Counted from the stretch's first letter, positions 12,263 to 20,615 are shown. The stretch: 40,830 nt of DNA from CAYFSC01 sp964345695 (GCA_964345695.1 CAYFSC010000003.1:1-40830), one strand, 5' to 3'. The notes: generated by a model from the letters alone, not told the origin. Made by a program: numbers and translations.

Positions 12263-12865
12263 ATGCTTAAGGAACTGACCCGCGAAGTAAAGGCCTCGAT
12301 GGGGATATACGAGAGCGACGACCAGATCTACGGTCTGCTCGCGGAGTTCTCGGACCCCGCTGCCCTGATGCACGCCGCCGAGGCGGTGCGCGAAAACGGG
12401 TACACCCACTTCGACACGCACAGCCCCTTCCCGATTCACGGAATGGACCGGGCGATGGGCCTCGGCAACTCGAAGGTGGGGTACTTTACGTTCGCCGGCG
12501 GCCTGACGGGCCTCGCCGTGGCCTACCTGCTGCAGTGGTGGACGGCCGCGGTCGACTACCCGATCAACATCAGCGGCAAGCCCTTTTTTGCGGTCGAGCC
12601 GTCGGTGCCGATTATGTTTGAGCTGACCGTGCTGTTCGCGGCGTTCGGCGCCGTGGGCGGGATGCTTGCGCTCAATGGGCTGCCGCGTCCGTACAACCCG
12701 CTCTTTTACTCCGACCGCTTCGAGCGCGCCACCGACGACGGCTTCTTCCTGCACATTGCGGCGAGCGACCCCCAGTTCGACACCGACGACACCGCGCACA
12801 TGCTGCGCGACATCGGGGCCCTGCACGTCGAACTCGTGCAGGACGACGGCACCGCCGAGGTGTGA
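12263..12865 (+). CDS. actD: ActD, DUF3341 membrane subunit of alternative complex III
   Basis: A 200-residue protein with the DUF3341 pattern: a ferredoxin-fold-like soluble lead (YGLLAEFSDPAALMHAAEAV, with the YTHFDTHSPFPIHGMD motif at about 47-62), then two membrane helices (about 76-92 and 118-140) and a soluble C-terminal tail (FLHIAASDPQFD onward). It has no cofactor motif. In solved alternative complex III structures ActD is a peripheral membrane subunit beside the NrfD-like pair. The position between actC and actE is the standard order. Confidence 0.94.
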   Translation: MLKELTREVKASMGIYESDDQIYGLLAEFSDPAALMHAAEAVRENGYTHFDTHSPFPIHGMDRAMGLGNSKVGYFTFAGGLTGLAVAYLLQWWTAAVDYPINISGKPFFAVEPSVPIMFELTVLFAAFGAVGGMLALNGLPRPYNPLFYSDRFERATDDGFFLHIAASDPQFDTDDTAHMLRDIGALHVELVQDDGTAEV

Positions 12866-12929
12866 TGGCAGTATGATGGCGCGCGGCCCGTCGGCCTCTC
12901 TTTGCTTCCTCCGAGACCTTGTTGAATCG

Positions 12930-13583
12930 ATGCGTACACTCCTTACCACCGGCGCTCTCCTGATCGCGCTCCTGCTCGCAGGATGCCGAGGCACGGAATC
13001 GAGCAACCCTCCGGTGCATCCGAACCTGAATATGGACTTCCAGCAGAAGTACCAGGAGCAAGAGGCCAATCCGCTGTTTGCCGACAACGCGGCCATGCGG
13101 AAGCCCGTCGCAGGCACCGTGGCCCGCGGACTGCTCAAAGAAAACACCGCCCTGCACACAGGTCGGAACGAGGCGGGCGAGTACGTGGAGCGCGTGCCGT
13201 TTCCGGTCACGCGGTCGGTTCTGGAACGGGGACAGGAACGCTATGACATCTACTGCACCGTGTGCCACGGCAAGGCCGGCGACGGCAACGGCATCATCAT
13301 GACGGGTACGAGCAGCATCACGGGCGAAGGGTACGGCTACACCCCGGCGCCCACCTACCACAGCGAGCGGCTGCGCAACGTCACCGACGGATACATATAC
13401 GACGTGGTCGCGAACGGCGTCCGCAACATGCCGGGCTACGCACAGCAGATTCCGGTGCGCGACCGCTGGGCCATCGTGGCATACGTCCGCGCCCTGCAGC
13501 GCAGCCAGAACGCTCGCGAAGAGGACCTCCCGGACAGCGCGCTGCGGCAGATCGAGCAGGGCAGCAGCGCCAACGTCGAGTAG
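12930..13583 (+). CDS. actE: ActE, monoheme cytochrome c lipoprotein of alternative complex III
   Basis: A 217-residue protein. The ATG at 12930 begins a lipoprotein signal peptide with lipobox LLAGC (Cys19). The single heme c site is CTVCH at 109-113, and the likely axial Met is in RNMPGY (Met167). Class I cytochrome c features include GDGNGI after the heme site and the C-terminal helix RWAIVAYVRALQRSQ. It should accept electrons from ActA and pass them to the caa3 oxidase cytochrome domain or a soluble carrier. The frame is open back into actD, but that part has no signal or family character, so it is not included. Confidence 0.95.
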   Translation: MRTLLTTGALLIALLLAGCRGTESSNPPVHPNLNMDFQQKYQEQEANPLFADNAAMRKPVAGTVARGLLKENTALHTGRNEAGEYVERVPFPVTRSVLERGQERYDIYCTVCHGKAGDGNGIIMTGTSSITGEGYGYTPAPTYHSERLRNVTDGYIYDVVANGVRNMPGYAQQIPVRDRWAIVAYVRALQRSQNAREEDLPDSALRQIEQGSSANVE

Positions 13584-13648
13584 TGCCCGGACCTGTGCCC
13601 GCGCCCTCGCGGCCTCGTTGATCATCGAAGATTGGACTTTTCTTACCC

Positions 13649-14911
13649 ATGGCCGACACCGTAAATAGCAACTCCCTTGTAGGCTGGCTGGTCGATCCGC
13701 TGCAGGACACCGCCGATGCGGCCGAGTCGTCCTACCGATTTACTGGAGACCGGCGCGCGTGGATCGCTCCGCTGGCTCTCGGACTGGCGCTTCTGGGCGT
13801 GAGCGTAGTCGGCTGGGTCCTGGATCCGGCACAGTTCTACTTCTCGTACCTCGCAGGGTGGGCCTTTCTGTTGACCACTGCCGTCGGTGCAACCTTCTTT
13901 CTCCTCTTTCAGCACCTCACGCGCGCTTCGTGGAGCGTCGTCGTCAAGCGCATCAATGAGGCGCTCGTCTGGGCCTTCCCGCTGTTGTTTCTGCTGGGAG
14001 TGCCACTGCTGTTCGGACTGCACGACCTGTACCACTGGACGCACGAATCGCTCTACGACCCGAGCAGTCCGGAGTACGACGAGATCCTGGCGGGCAAGCG
14101 GGCATACCTCAATCTGCCGTTCTGGGGCGCGCGCATCGTGCTGTACTTCGCCATATGGTCGTTCCTCACCTACAAACTGTACACGCTCTCGGTGAAGCAG
14201 GATGTGGAGGCCGACCCCGACATTCCGGCGCGCCTCCGGACCGTAAGCGCATGGGGACTGCCGGTCCTGGCCGTCACGACGGCCTTTGCCAGCTACGACA
14301 TCCTGATGTCGACCGATCCGCACTGGTTCTCGACCATCTTCGGCGTCTACTTCTTCTCGGGCGGCGTTCTGGCGGCGGTTTCGGCCATCGCCGTCCTCGC
14401 GCTGGCCCTGCAACACTCGGGCGGGATGCTCAAGAACGTGGTTACGCTGGAGCACTACCAGGACCTCGGCAAGTACATGTTCGGATTTGTGGTCTTCTGG
14501 GCGTACATCGCGTTCAGCCAGTACATGTTGTATTGGTACGGCGGCATTCCAGAGGAGATCGTGTGGTACCAGCACCGCCTCACGGGCGGATGGGGCTGGC
14601 ACAGTGCCCTGTTGTTGCTGCTCCACTTCGTGCTTCCGTTCTTTATCCTGCTGCCCCGCTTTACCAAGCGCGTCCCGTTCATCCTGTCGATCATGGCCGT
14701 GTGGCTGATCGGCATGCACTGGTTCGACATACACTGGATTGTGCTCCCGGTGCACGACGCGAACGCAGGATTTCACTGGCTGGACTTCACCTGCTGGCTG
14801 GGACTGACGGGCGTGTTTGTGGGGACCCTGATGTATCGGTTGGCCCGTCACCCGCTCGTTCCGCAGAACGACCCCTACCTCGCTGATTCGCTTCACTTTG
14901 AGAACACCTGA
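13649..14911 (+). CDS. actF: ActF, second membrane subunit of alternative complex III
   Basis: A 420-residue polytopic protein with about ten membrane segments, related to ActC/NrfD but shorter, and lying last in the act order. Visible segments include WIAPLALGLALLGVSVVGWV, YLAGWAFLLTTAVGATFFLL and the paired C-terminal stretch ILSIMAVWLIGMHWFDIHW. Charged and aromatic residues sit between helices (HDLYHWTHESLYD, LEHYQDLGKYM). ActF is proposed, with ActC, to take part in proton movement. It is followed at once by a rho-independent terminator that separates the act genes from the oxidase genes. Confidence 0.95.
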   Translation: MADTVNSNSLVGWLVDPLQDTADAAESSYRFTGDRRAWIAPLALGLALLGVSVVGWVLDPAQFYFSYLAGWAFLLTTAVGATFFLLFQHLTRASWSVVVKRINEALVWAFPLLFLLGVPLLFGLHDLYHWTHESLYDPSSPEYDEILAGKRAYLNLPFWGARIVLYFAIWSFLTYKLYTLSVKQDVEADPDIPARLRTVSAWGLPVLAVTTAFASYDILMSTDPHWFSTIFGVYFFSGGVLAAVSAIAVLALALQHSGGMLKNVVTLEHYQDLGKYMFGFVVFWAYIAFSQYMLYWYGGIPEEIVWYQHRLTGGWGWHSALLLLLHFVLPFFILLPRFTKRVPFILSIMAVWLIGMHWFDIHWIVLPVHDANAGFHWLDFTCWLGLTGVFVGTLMYRLARHPLVPQNDPYLADSLHFENT

Positions 14912-14929
14912 CACCGGCGCGCTGCGCAG

Positions 14930-14950
14930 ACGGCCAATTTGGCCGTTTTT
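14930..14950 (+). terminator. Rho-independent terminator after actF
   Basis: ACGGCC (14930-14935), an AATTT loop and GGCCGT (14941-14946) are followed by a run of T. It begins 18 bases after the actF stop, so part of the transcript probably ends before the oxidase genes. Confidence 0.75.
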
Positions 14951-15020
14951 CACGGAGCGCCTCCGACCTCAGTACAGCATGAGGCGTTCACTGTGGTCCC
15001 TGCGAAAGTAGATTAGCAAC

Positions 15021-15821
15021 ATGGCGAATTCCGAACCTACAACGACCCGCGACCGACCGGCCTCACCGGAACTCGTCGTTCCCCGACAGGCGGCGGTGGT
15101 CGATGGCACCGAGGTCACGTTCAACTGGCGCCCGGTCGACGGGGCCGACGCCTACCGCCTCCAGGTGGCCGCGACGGCCTCGTTTGACGAGGTGCTCTAC
15201 GAGCAGACCCTCGAGGACACCACGGCCGTGACCATGGGCGGGTTGTTCCCGACCGACGGGCAAACCTTCTTCTGGCGCGTGCTGGCCCGCAGAGACGGGA
15301 CCTGGAGCCGCGGCAAGCGCGTCGAGAGCCTCGTGGCCGCGACGGCCGAGGAGGCCAAGGAGCATGCGGCCCTCCCGTCGGAGGAAGAAGACATGGGGCC
15401 GGCAGTGGAACTGGTGCGCTCGGCCGGGAAGGATGTAGCCGAGAGAGTGATCCACGTGCCGGAAAGCCGGCGCCTGGAGCGTGAAAAAGAAATGGGCGTG
15501 GCCTACGAGGGTGTGGCAGCCGGCCAGATCGCCGCCATTGCACTCTCGATTCTGCTCGTCGTCGTAGTGGCAGCTGCCATCGTGTTCGTGTGGTCGGGAC
15601 AGGTGGCCGACCAGGCTGAACGCGCCGCCGCGACCGCGGGCTCCAACGCCGACCTCCGCGAAACCGAACTGCAGGCCACGCAGAAGCTGGAACAGTACGG
15701 GGTCGTAGATGAAGAAGAAGGCGCGTACCGGATCCCGATTGATCGCGCCATGGACATTATCGCCAACGAGGCGTATCAGCAAGAGCAGCTTCAGCAGCAG
15801 GGCGGGTCGCCTTCGCAGTGA
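15021..15821 (+). CDS. Fn3-like domain, single-span membrane protein in the act-cox interval (unnamed)
   Basis: A 266-residue protein I cannot name. Residues about 18-105 look like a fibronectin type III-like fold (VTFNWRPVDGADAYRLQVA, then TFFWRVLARRDGTWSRGKR). An acidic linker follows (about 108-165), then one strong membrane helix (about 168-191). The tail contains a putative coiled stretch ending in EQYGVVDEEEGAYRIPIDRAMD (225-245). No signal peptide precedes the Fn3-like part, so it should be cytoplasmic with the tail in the periplasm. As I recall, a similar YG.VD...G..RIPI..AM tail occurs in small single-span proteins of ACIII/oxidase clusters; this needs a search. Its place between actF and coxB suggests an assembly or supercomplex role, which is inference. 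Confidence 0.8.
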   Translation: MANSEPTTTRDRPASPELVVPRQAAVVDGTEVTFNWRPVDGADAYRLQVAATASFDEVLYEQTLEDTTAVTMGGLFPTDGQTFFWRVLARRDGTWSRGKRVESLVAATAEEAKEHAALPSEEEDMGPAVELVRSAGKDVAERVIHVPESRRLEREKEMGVAYEGVAAGQIAAIALSILLVVVVAAAIVFVWSGQVADQAERAAATAGSNADLRETELQATQKLEQYGVVDEEEGAYRIPIDRAMDIIANEAYQQEQLQQQGGSPSQ

Positions 15822-15989
15822 CACCGCCTGCGCGCCGGATTGGATCGGAATGCACCCCGAACACGTATGGTTTGGACGCTGTAGGCAGCGGGAAGAAGCG
15901 TCCGTTTCTGAGCCTGCCTGTGGCACGGTGCATCCGTGCCTTGACGCGGACGACGCCACTTTAATAACCCTGGAAACGAACGCAGACGT

Positions 15990-16946
15990 ATGGGCGACAC
16001 CGGCTCTTTTTGGCTCCCTGAGTCCGCATCGACGATTGCGTCGGAGGTCGACGGGCTCTTTCTCTTCGTCACGTGGGTCAGCACGATCCTCTTTGTGGGC
16101 GTCATCGGCGCAATGATCTACTTTGCCTACCGCTACCGGCGGCAGAGCCCAGACGACCGCCCGACCCCCGTGCACGAGAGCAAGCTGCTCGAAATCTCGT
16201 GGATCGTCGTGCCGACAATCCTCGTGCTGCTTGTGTTCAACTGGGGCTTCAAGTCGTTTGTCAAGATGAATGTATCGCCGCCGAATGCCTACGAAATTCA
16301 GGCCGAGGCGTGGAAGTGGAACTGGCTGTTCGAGTACCCAAATGGCACGCAGTCGGACACCCTGTACGTTCCGGAGGGGCGACCGGTGAAAATCACGATG
16401 AGCAGCCGCGACGTCATCCACAGCTTCTTCGTCCCGGCGTTTCGCGTCAAGCAAGATGTGCTGCCCAACCGCTACACCTCCGTCTGGTTTGAGGCGACCG
16501 ACCCGGGCACCTACGACCTGTTCTGCACCGAGTATTGCGGCACGAACCACTCGGACATGATTACCAAGACGAAGGTGGTCTCCCAGCAGGAGTTTTCCGA
16601 CTGGGTAGAAAGCGGCGGCGGTGCGACCGACGACATGCCCCTCCCGCAGCTCGGCGAGCGGCTGTACCGCCAACAGGGCTGCAATGCCTGTCACAGCCTC
16701 GACGGATCCCGCATGGTGGGCCCGACGTGGGAGGGGCTGTACGGGAAACAGAACCACGCCATGGCCGACGGGTCGACAGTGACCGCGGACGAAAACTATC
16801 TCCGCGAGGCCATTCTTGAGCCCGGAGCGAAGATTGTCGAGGGGTACAGCAACGTGATGCCGGCCAACTATCAGTCGCTGTCCGAGCGTGAACTGTCGGC
16901 CCTCATCGCCTATATGAAGGAGCAAAGCGACAAGACACTGGAGTGA
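15990..16946 (+). CDS. coxB: Cytochrome c oxidase subunit II with fused cytochrome c (caa3 type)
   Basis: A 318-residue protein with two N-terminal membrane helices (about 25-46 and 70-90) and a CuA cupredoxin domain. The CuA ligands are visible: His144, Cys179, Glu181, Cys183, His187 and Met190 (CTEYCGTNHSDM). A class I cytochrome c domain follows, with heme site CNACH at 231-235 and axial Met290 (SNVMPANY). The fusion defines caa3 oxidases, which take electrons from a membrane or periplasmic cytochrome and pass them via CuA to subunit I. No lipobox is present. The 168-base space upstream holds a small GGCACGG/CCGTGCC hairpin (15922-15940). It should pair functionally with the act complex. 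Confidence 0.96.
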   Translation: MGDTGSFWLPESASTIASEVDGLFLFVTWVSTILFVGVIGAMIYFAYRYRRQSPDDRPTPVHESKLLEISWIVVPTILVLLVFNWGFKSFVKMNVSPPNAYEIQAEAWKWNWLFEYPNGTQSDTLYVPEGRPVKITMSSRDVIHSFFVPAFRVKQDVLPNRYTSVWFEATDPGTYDLFCTEYCGTNHSDMITKTKVVSQQEFSDWVESGGGATDDMPLPQLGERLYRQQGCNACHSLDGSRMVGPTWEGLYGKQNHAMADGSTVTADENYLREAILEPGAKIVEGYSNVMPANYQSLSERELSALIAYMKEQSDKTLE

Positions 16947-16950
16947 ATAC

Positions 16951-17005
16951 GTCACGCGCCACGAGTTGAATCGTGCTCTCCATGATTCTTAACTCGTGTC
17001 GTGAC
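16951..17005 (+). repeat. Imperfect inverted repeat between coxB and coxA
   Basis: The left arm starting GTCACG at 16951 pairs with the right arm ending CGTGAC at 17005. Paired blocks are GTCACG (6 bp), ACGAGTT (7 bp) and AATC/GATT (4 bp), separated by small internal loops, around a roughly 11-base loop. It fills nearly half of the 103-base coxB-coxA space. There is no T-run, so it is more likely an RNA-stability or processing hairpin than a terminator. Confidence 0.6.
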
Positions 17006-17049
17006 TGATTCCCACCCTGCGCGCGAACGACTCACCTGACCGAGGTCCT

Positions 17050-18792
17050 ATGAGTACGGAAACGACACCGACTACGACGGAGCACCCGGACGCTTCGCAT
17101 GAGGAGGTGAATTACCTGAATCACGAAACGGGCATCTGGTCCTGGCTCTCTACGAAGGACCACAAGCGCATCGGCATCATGTACTGCCTCGCGCTGGCCC
17201 TGGTCTTCCTCGTGGCAGGCTTGCTCGCCGTCGCCGTGCGGACCGAGTTGATCGCGCAGGGAACGACGATCATGAACGAGGACACCTACAACCAGGTGTT
17301 CACGATGCACGGCATCCTGATGGTCTTCCTGTTCCTGGTGCCGTCGATCCCGGCCATCCTGGGCAACTTTGTGCTGCCTCTGCAAATCGGGGCGAAGGAC
17401 GTGGCCTTCCCACGGCTGAACCTTGCCAGCTGGTACGTCTACATGGCCGGCGCCGTCCTGACGGTGATGGCGCTGCTCTACGGAGGCGTCGACACAGGAT
17501 GGACCTTCTACACGCCCTACTCCTCATCGACCGGCGGTGGCGTGCTCTGGATGACGGCCGCCATCTTCGTCTCGGGCTTCGCGTCGATCTTCACGGGGCT
17601 GAACTTCATCGTCACGATCCACAAGATGCGCGCGCCGGGGATGACGTGGAACCGGCTGCCTCTCTTTATCTGGGGACTCTACGCTACGAGCATCGTGCAG
17701 GTGCTGGCGACGCCGGTCATTGGCATCACAATGGTGCTCTTGATTCTGGAGCAGACACTGCAGATCGGCATCTTTGACCCCGCCCTGGGCGGCGACCCGG
17801 TTCTGTTCCAGCACTTCTTCTGGTTCTACAGCCACCCGGCGGTGTACATCATGATTCTGCCGGCGTTTGGCATCCTGAGCGAGCTGATTGCCACCTTCTC
17901 GCGGCAGCGTATCTTTGGATACCGCGCCATCGCACTGTCGTCTGTGGCGATCGCCATGCTCGGCTTCCTCGTTTGGGGCCACCACATGTTCGTCTCCGGG
18001 CAGTCGGCGGTGTCCTCGATCATCTTCTCGCTGATCACCTACCTGATCGGCATTCCGTCCGGCATCAAGGTCTTCAACTGGGTGGCCACAATGTACAAGG
18101 GATCCATCTGGTTGCAGACGCCGATGCTCTATGCCCTCAGCTTCCTGTTTCTGTTCACGATCGGCGGCTTCACGGGCATCATGGTCGGCGTGCTGGCGGT
18201 GGACGTGCACCTGCACGACACCTACTACGTCGTTGGCCACTTTCACTACGTGATGATGGGCGGATCGGTGATGGCGCTCCTCGGCGGCATGCACTACTGG
18301 TGGCCGAAGATAACAGGCCGGATGTACAACGAGACGTGGGGCAAGATCGCGGCCGTAATGATCTTTATCGGCTTCAACGTCACGTTCTTCTCGCAGCTCG
18401 TTCTCGGGTCGCAGGGCATGCCGCGACGCTACCACGACTACGTGGCGAAGTACGCTGACCTGCATGCGCTCTCCACCTACGGCTCGTACATCCTTGCCGT
18501 CGGCCTCTTCATCGTTCTCGGCTACGCGATCCACTCGCTGATTGCCGGCAAGAAGGCGGCGCAGAATCCATGGGGCGCCGCCACGCTGGAGTGGACGAAC
18601 GTGGCCGCCATTCCTGATCCGCACAACTTCGCGCACACTCCGCTCGTTACGCGCGGCCCGTACGACTTCCACCTGGCCGATGAAGTGTTCGGCGGCGGAG
18701 GCGACGGAGCTGTCGGCGACGGCACGGCCGGCGACGGCAGCCTGCGCGTGCCGGCGGCCCCAACAGCCCCGGAGCCCAAAGAAGAAGTCTGA
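17050..18792 (+). CDS. coxA: Cytochrome c oxidase subunit I, A2-type heme-copper oxidase
   Basis: A 580-residue, roughly 12-helix catalytic subunit. His86 (MHGILM) and His398 are the low-spin heme ligands. CuB ligands are His261 (with the cross-linked Tyr265 in HPAVY), His310 and His311. His396 (GHFHYV) is the high-spin heme ligand. The motif YSHPAV at 259-264 replaces GHPEV: the D-channel Glu is absent and the Tyr-Ser pair marks the A2 subclass first defined on the Rhodothermus marinus caa3 enzyme. The K-channel lysine is present (SGIKVF, Lys339). The C-terminal 45 residues are hydrophilic, with a Gly/Asp-rich repeat-like stretch (GGGGDGAVGDGTAGDG). It reduces oxygen to water and pumps protons. 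Confidence 0.97.
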   Translation: MSTETTPTTTEHPDASHEEVNYLNHETGIWSWLSTKDHKRIGIMYCLALALVFLVAGLLAVAVRTELIAQGTTIMNEDTYNQVFTMHGILMVFLFLVPSIPAILGNFVLPLQIGAKDVAFPRLNLASWYVYMAGAVLTVMALLYGGVDTGWTFYTPYSSSTGGGVLWMTAAIFVSGFASIFTGLNFIVTIHKMRAPGMTWNRLPLFIWGLYATSIVQVLATPVIGITMVLLILEQTLQIGIFDPALGGDPVLFQHFFWFYSHPAVYIMILPAFGILSELIATFSRQRIFGYRAIALSSVAIAMLGFLVWGHHMFVSGQSAVSSIIFSLITYLIGIPSGIKVFNWVATMYKGSIWLQTPMLYALSFLFLFTIGGFTGIMVGVLAVDVHLHDTYYVVGHFHYVMMGGSVMALLGGMHYWWPKITGRMYNETWGKIAAVMIFIGFNVTFFSQLVLGSQGMPRRYHDYVAKYADLHALSTYGSYILAVGLFIVLGYAIHSLIAGKKAAQNPWGAATLEWTNVAAIPDPHNFAHTPLVTRGPYDFHLADEVFGGGGDGAVGDGTAGDGSLRVPAAPTAPEPKEEV

Positions 18793-18866
18793 CCGCTGCT
18801 CTGCTCGTCCGCGGCGTGACGCTCGCCGTCGCCTGCTGATTCCCTCGCACGTTGACCGCACGACCC

Positions 18867-19571
18867 ATGGCCACCGAAACCGCACCGGCGCCGACCCAGA
18901 CCGACGTCGAAGAGCACCATAAGCACCATCCCGAGCATCTGGAGCACCATTTTGTCTCGTCGGAGCAGCAGTTCGACTCGGCGAAGCTCGGGATGTGGGT
19001 CTTCCTGATTACCGAGATTCTGCTCTTCAGCGGAATGTTCGTCGCCTACGCCGTGTATCGGCAGTGGCATCCGGAGGCCTTCGTGGCGGCCAGCGCCACG
19101 CTCGACCAGTTGATGGGAACGGTGAACACGATCGTTCTGCTCACCTCGTCGCTCACCGTGGCTCTGTCGATCCACTACATCCAGAAGGATCAGCAGCGCA
19201 AGAGCTTCTGGAGCCTCATGACGACTATCGCGCTCGCGGGAGTGTTTATGGTCATCAAGTATTTCGAGTACACGGCGAAGTTTGAGCACGGCATTTTCCC
19301 GGGCGGCCTGTTCGACCCGCACGGGGCGCACTACGAGCACCTGGCCGACATCGCCTACGTGCCGCAGTTCTTTAGCATCTACTTCGTGATGACAGGCATC
19401 CACGGCATTCACGTGCTGGTGGGCATGCTCGTCATCGGATGGGTTGCCAGCCGCGTCTATCGCGGCCATTTTGGCAGCGAATACTACACCCACGTGGAAC
19501 TGACAGGCCTGTACTGGCACCTTGTTGACATCATCTGGATTTTCCTGTATCCGCTCCTGTACCTGGTGTAG
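18867..19571 (+). CDS. coxC: Cytochrome c oxidase subunit III
   Basis: A 234-residue protein with five predicted membrane helices (KLGMWVFLITEILLFSGMF, NTIVLLTSSLTVALSIHYI, SLMTTIALAGVFMVIKYF, FFSIYFVMTGIHGIHVLVGM, LVDIIWIFLYPLLYL). This is the short five-helix form typical of caa3 and quinol oxidases. Glu50 in the first helix matches the conserved acidic residue of subunit III. The ATG at 18867 is preferred over an upstream in-frame TTG (18852). The N-terminus is unusually His-rich (EEHHKHHPEHLEHHF, about 15-29) and could bind metal; this is an observation, not a known family trait. It lies 74 bases after coxA. Confidence 0.95.
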   Translation: MATETAPAPTQTDVEEHHKHHPEHLEHHFVSSEQQFDSAKLGMWVFLITEILLFSGMFVAYAVYRQWHPEAFVAASATLDQLMGTVNTIVLLTSSLTVALSIHYIQKDQQRKSFWSLMTTIALAGVFMVIKYFEYTAKFEHGIFPGGLFDPHGAHYEHLADIAYVPQFFSIYFVMTGIHGIHVLVGMLVIGWVASRVYRGHFGSEYYTHVELTGLYWHLVDIIWIFLYPLLYLV

Positions 19572-19696
19572 GCAGCAGGTCGTGGGGGCTCATGATGCGT
19601 CGAGGGAAGCCGCATCACTTACCCCCGCCGACTGTCGCAGTCATCGCGTGCATTGCTCACGGACGGATACGCATTCAAAACGTTAAGCCGACCCTC

Positions 19697-20125
19697 ATGT
19701 CCCACGACCACCACGTCATCCCGAAGCCCATTCTGCTGAAGGTTTTCGGGACTCTCATTGTCCTCACCGTAATCACGTACGGGGCGGCACAAGTCAACCT
19801 CGGCGTGCTGGATGTTCCGGTGGCCATTGCCATTGCGGCGGTGAAGGGAACGCTGGTCGTCATGTTCTTCATGGCGCTCAAGTACGACAATCCCGTCAAC
19901 ACGCTTACCTTCACGATCGGTACCATTTTCGTCGTTGTGTTCATTACGTTCACGCTGTTTGACACGGCGTTCCGTGGAGACCTGGACAACGTGAGCGCGC
20001 AGACGAAGGCTGAGATTGATCGGCAGCAGGAAGAAGCCATGCAGCGGCAGGAGCAAATTCCTGAAGAGCGCCTGCGCGTGGCTCCGGCCGACTTCCCGAG
20101 CGATACCACCGGCGCCGGAAATTAA
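19697..20125 (+). CDS. coxD: Cytochrome c oxidase subunit IV (prokaryotic type)
   Basis: A 142-residue protein with three predicted helices (about 11-30, 36-58 and 67-87), the layout of the small bacterial subunit IV family (for example LKVFGTLIVLTVITYGAAQV, IAAVKGTLVVMFFMALKY, and a third VVVFITFTLFDTAFR). The ATG at 19697 begins MSHDHHVIPKP, a His-rich lead typical of these subunits; the upstream in-frame ATG at 19592 adds residues without family character. The C-terminal 50 residues are charged and Gln/Glu-rich (IDRQQEEAMQRQEQ). It follows coxC by 125 bases and is probably a structural subunit of the caa3 oxidase. Confidence 0.9.
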   Translation: MSHDHHVIPKPILLKVFGTLIVLTVITYGAAQVNLGVLDVPVAIAIAAVKGTLVVMFFMALKYDNPVNTLTFTIGTIFVVVFITFTLFDTAFRGDLDNVSAQTKAEIDRQQEEAMQRQEQIPEERLRVAPADFPSDTTGAGN

Positions 20126-20279
20126 TCCGACTGTCTCTGGATCCGTCCCTCCTGCCATCCCGTTAACAATATACGAAGGGCCCTCTGGAGGCGGCGGCTG
20201 GGCCCGGCTGGCCACGCACCATGGAGATCGGGCCGGCCCCTTGGGGTCGCCTGCACAACGATGGACGAACCTGGATCCC

Positions 20280-20585
20280 ATGCTTCTTCTCTTTGCGACG
20301 CTCATCGGCCCCATTCTCTTTTTCCTCCTCATCTGGGTGGTTGCCACCGTGTACCGGTTGTACCACCCGGAGCGTCCTCTGCCGTTTGAGGAGAGCCCCG
20401 TGTTCATGCGCGAGCAGATGACGGCGCAGGGCGAGAATGTTGCGGTCGGGGTTCGAGAGATCCGTGAGGACCAGCGTCGGCACCGTCGTCAGCGGGACGT
20501 CACGCCCCGTTATCAGTACCACGAGTGGGGGCCGTCCGGCATCCCCGAGGCTTGGCACGAAGACCTCTGGCGGCGCCGCAACTAA
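20280..20585 (+). CDS. Small single-span membrane protein closing the cox cluster (unknown)
   Basis: A 101-residue protein I do not recognise. One N-terminal membrane helix (about 2-24, LLLFATLIGPILFFLLIWVV) is followed by a basic, charged tail rich in Arg, Glu and Trp (RQRDVTPRYQYHEWGPSG, ending WRRRN). The ATG at 20280 is the only in-frame ATG after the coxD stop; the longer frame overlaps coxD and is not credible. No good ribosome-binding site is visible. It lies 154 bases after coxD on the same strand, so it may be a lineage-specific oxidase or supercomplex subunit or an assembly factor. It could also be unrelated. Confidence 0.65.
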   Translation: MLLLFATLIGPILFFLLIWVVATVYRLYHPERPLPFEESPVFMREQMTAQGENVAVGVREIREDQRRHRRQRDVTPRYQYHEWGPSGIPEAWHEDLWRRRN

Positions 20586-20615
20586 CGCCGAGGAACGGCG
20601 GACGTGACCCTGCCC

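Noticed and set aside
10679..13210. A very long (843-residue) reverse-strand open frame across actC-actE
   Set aside because: High GC and codon bias keep the complementary frame open. The translation is Arg/His/Val-rich low complexity, while actC, actD and actE on the forward strand have clear family features. The same holds for the long reverse frames at 4652-6190, 8723-10324, 15063-16955 and 17524-18885.
15922..15970. Hairpin GGCACGG/CCGTGCC followed by TTGACG and AATAA as terminator plus coxB promoter
   Set aside because: There is no T-run and the -10 match at proper spacing is poor. It remains possible but is too weak to list as a feature.
20016..20279. Longer 189-residue version of the small membrane protein overlapping coxD
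   Set aside because: The extra N-terminal part lies partly within the coxD frame, has no domain, and the membrane helix begins right at the ATG at 20280.
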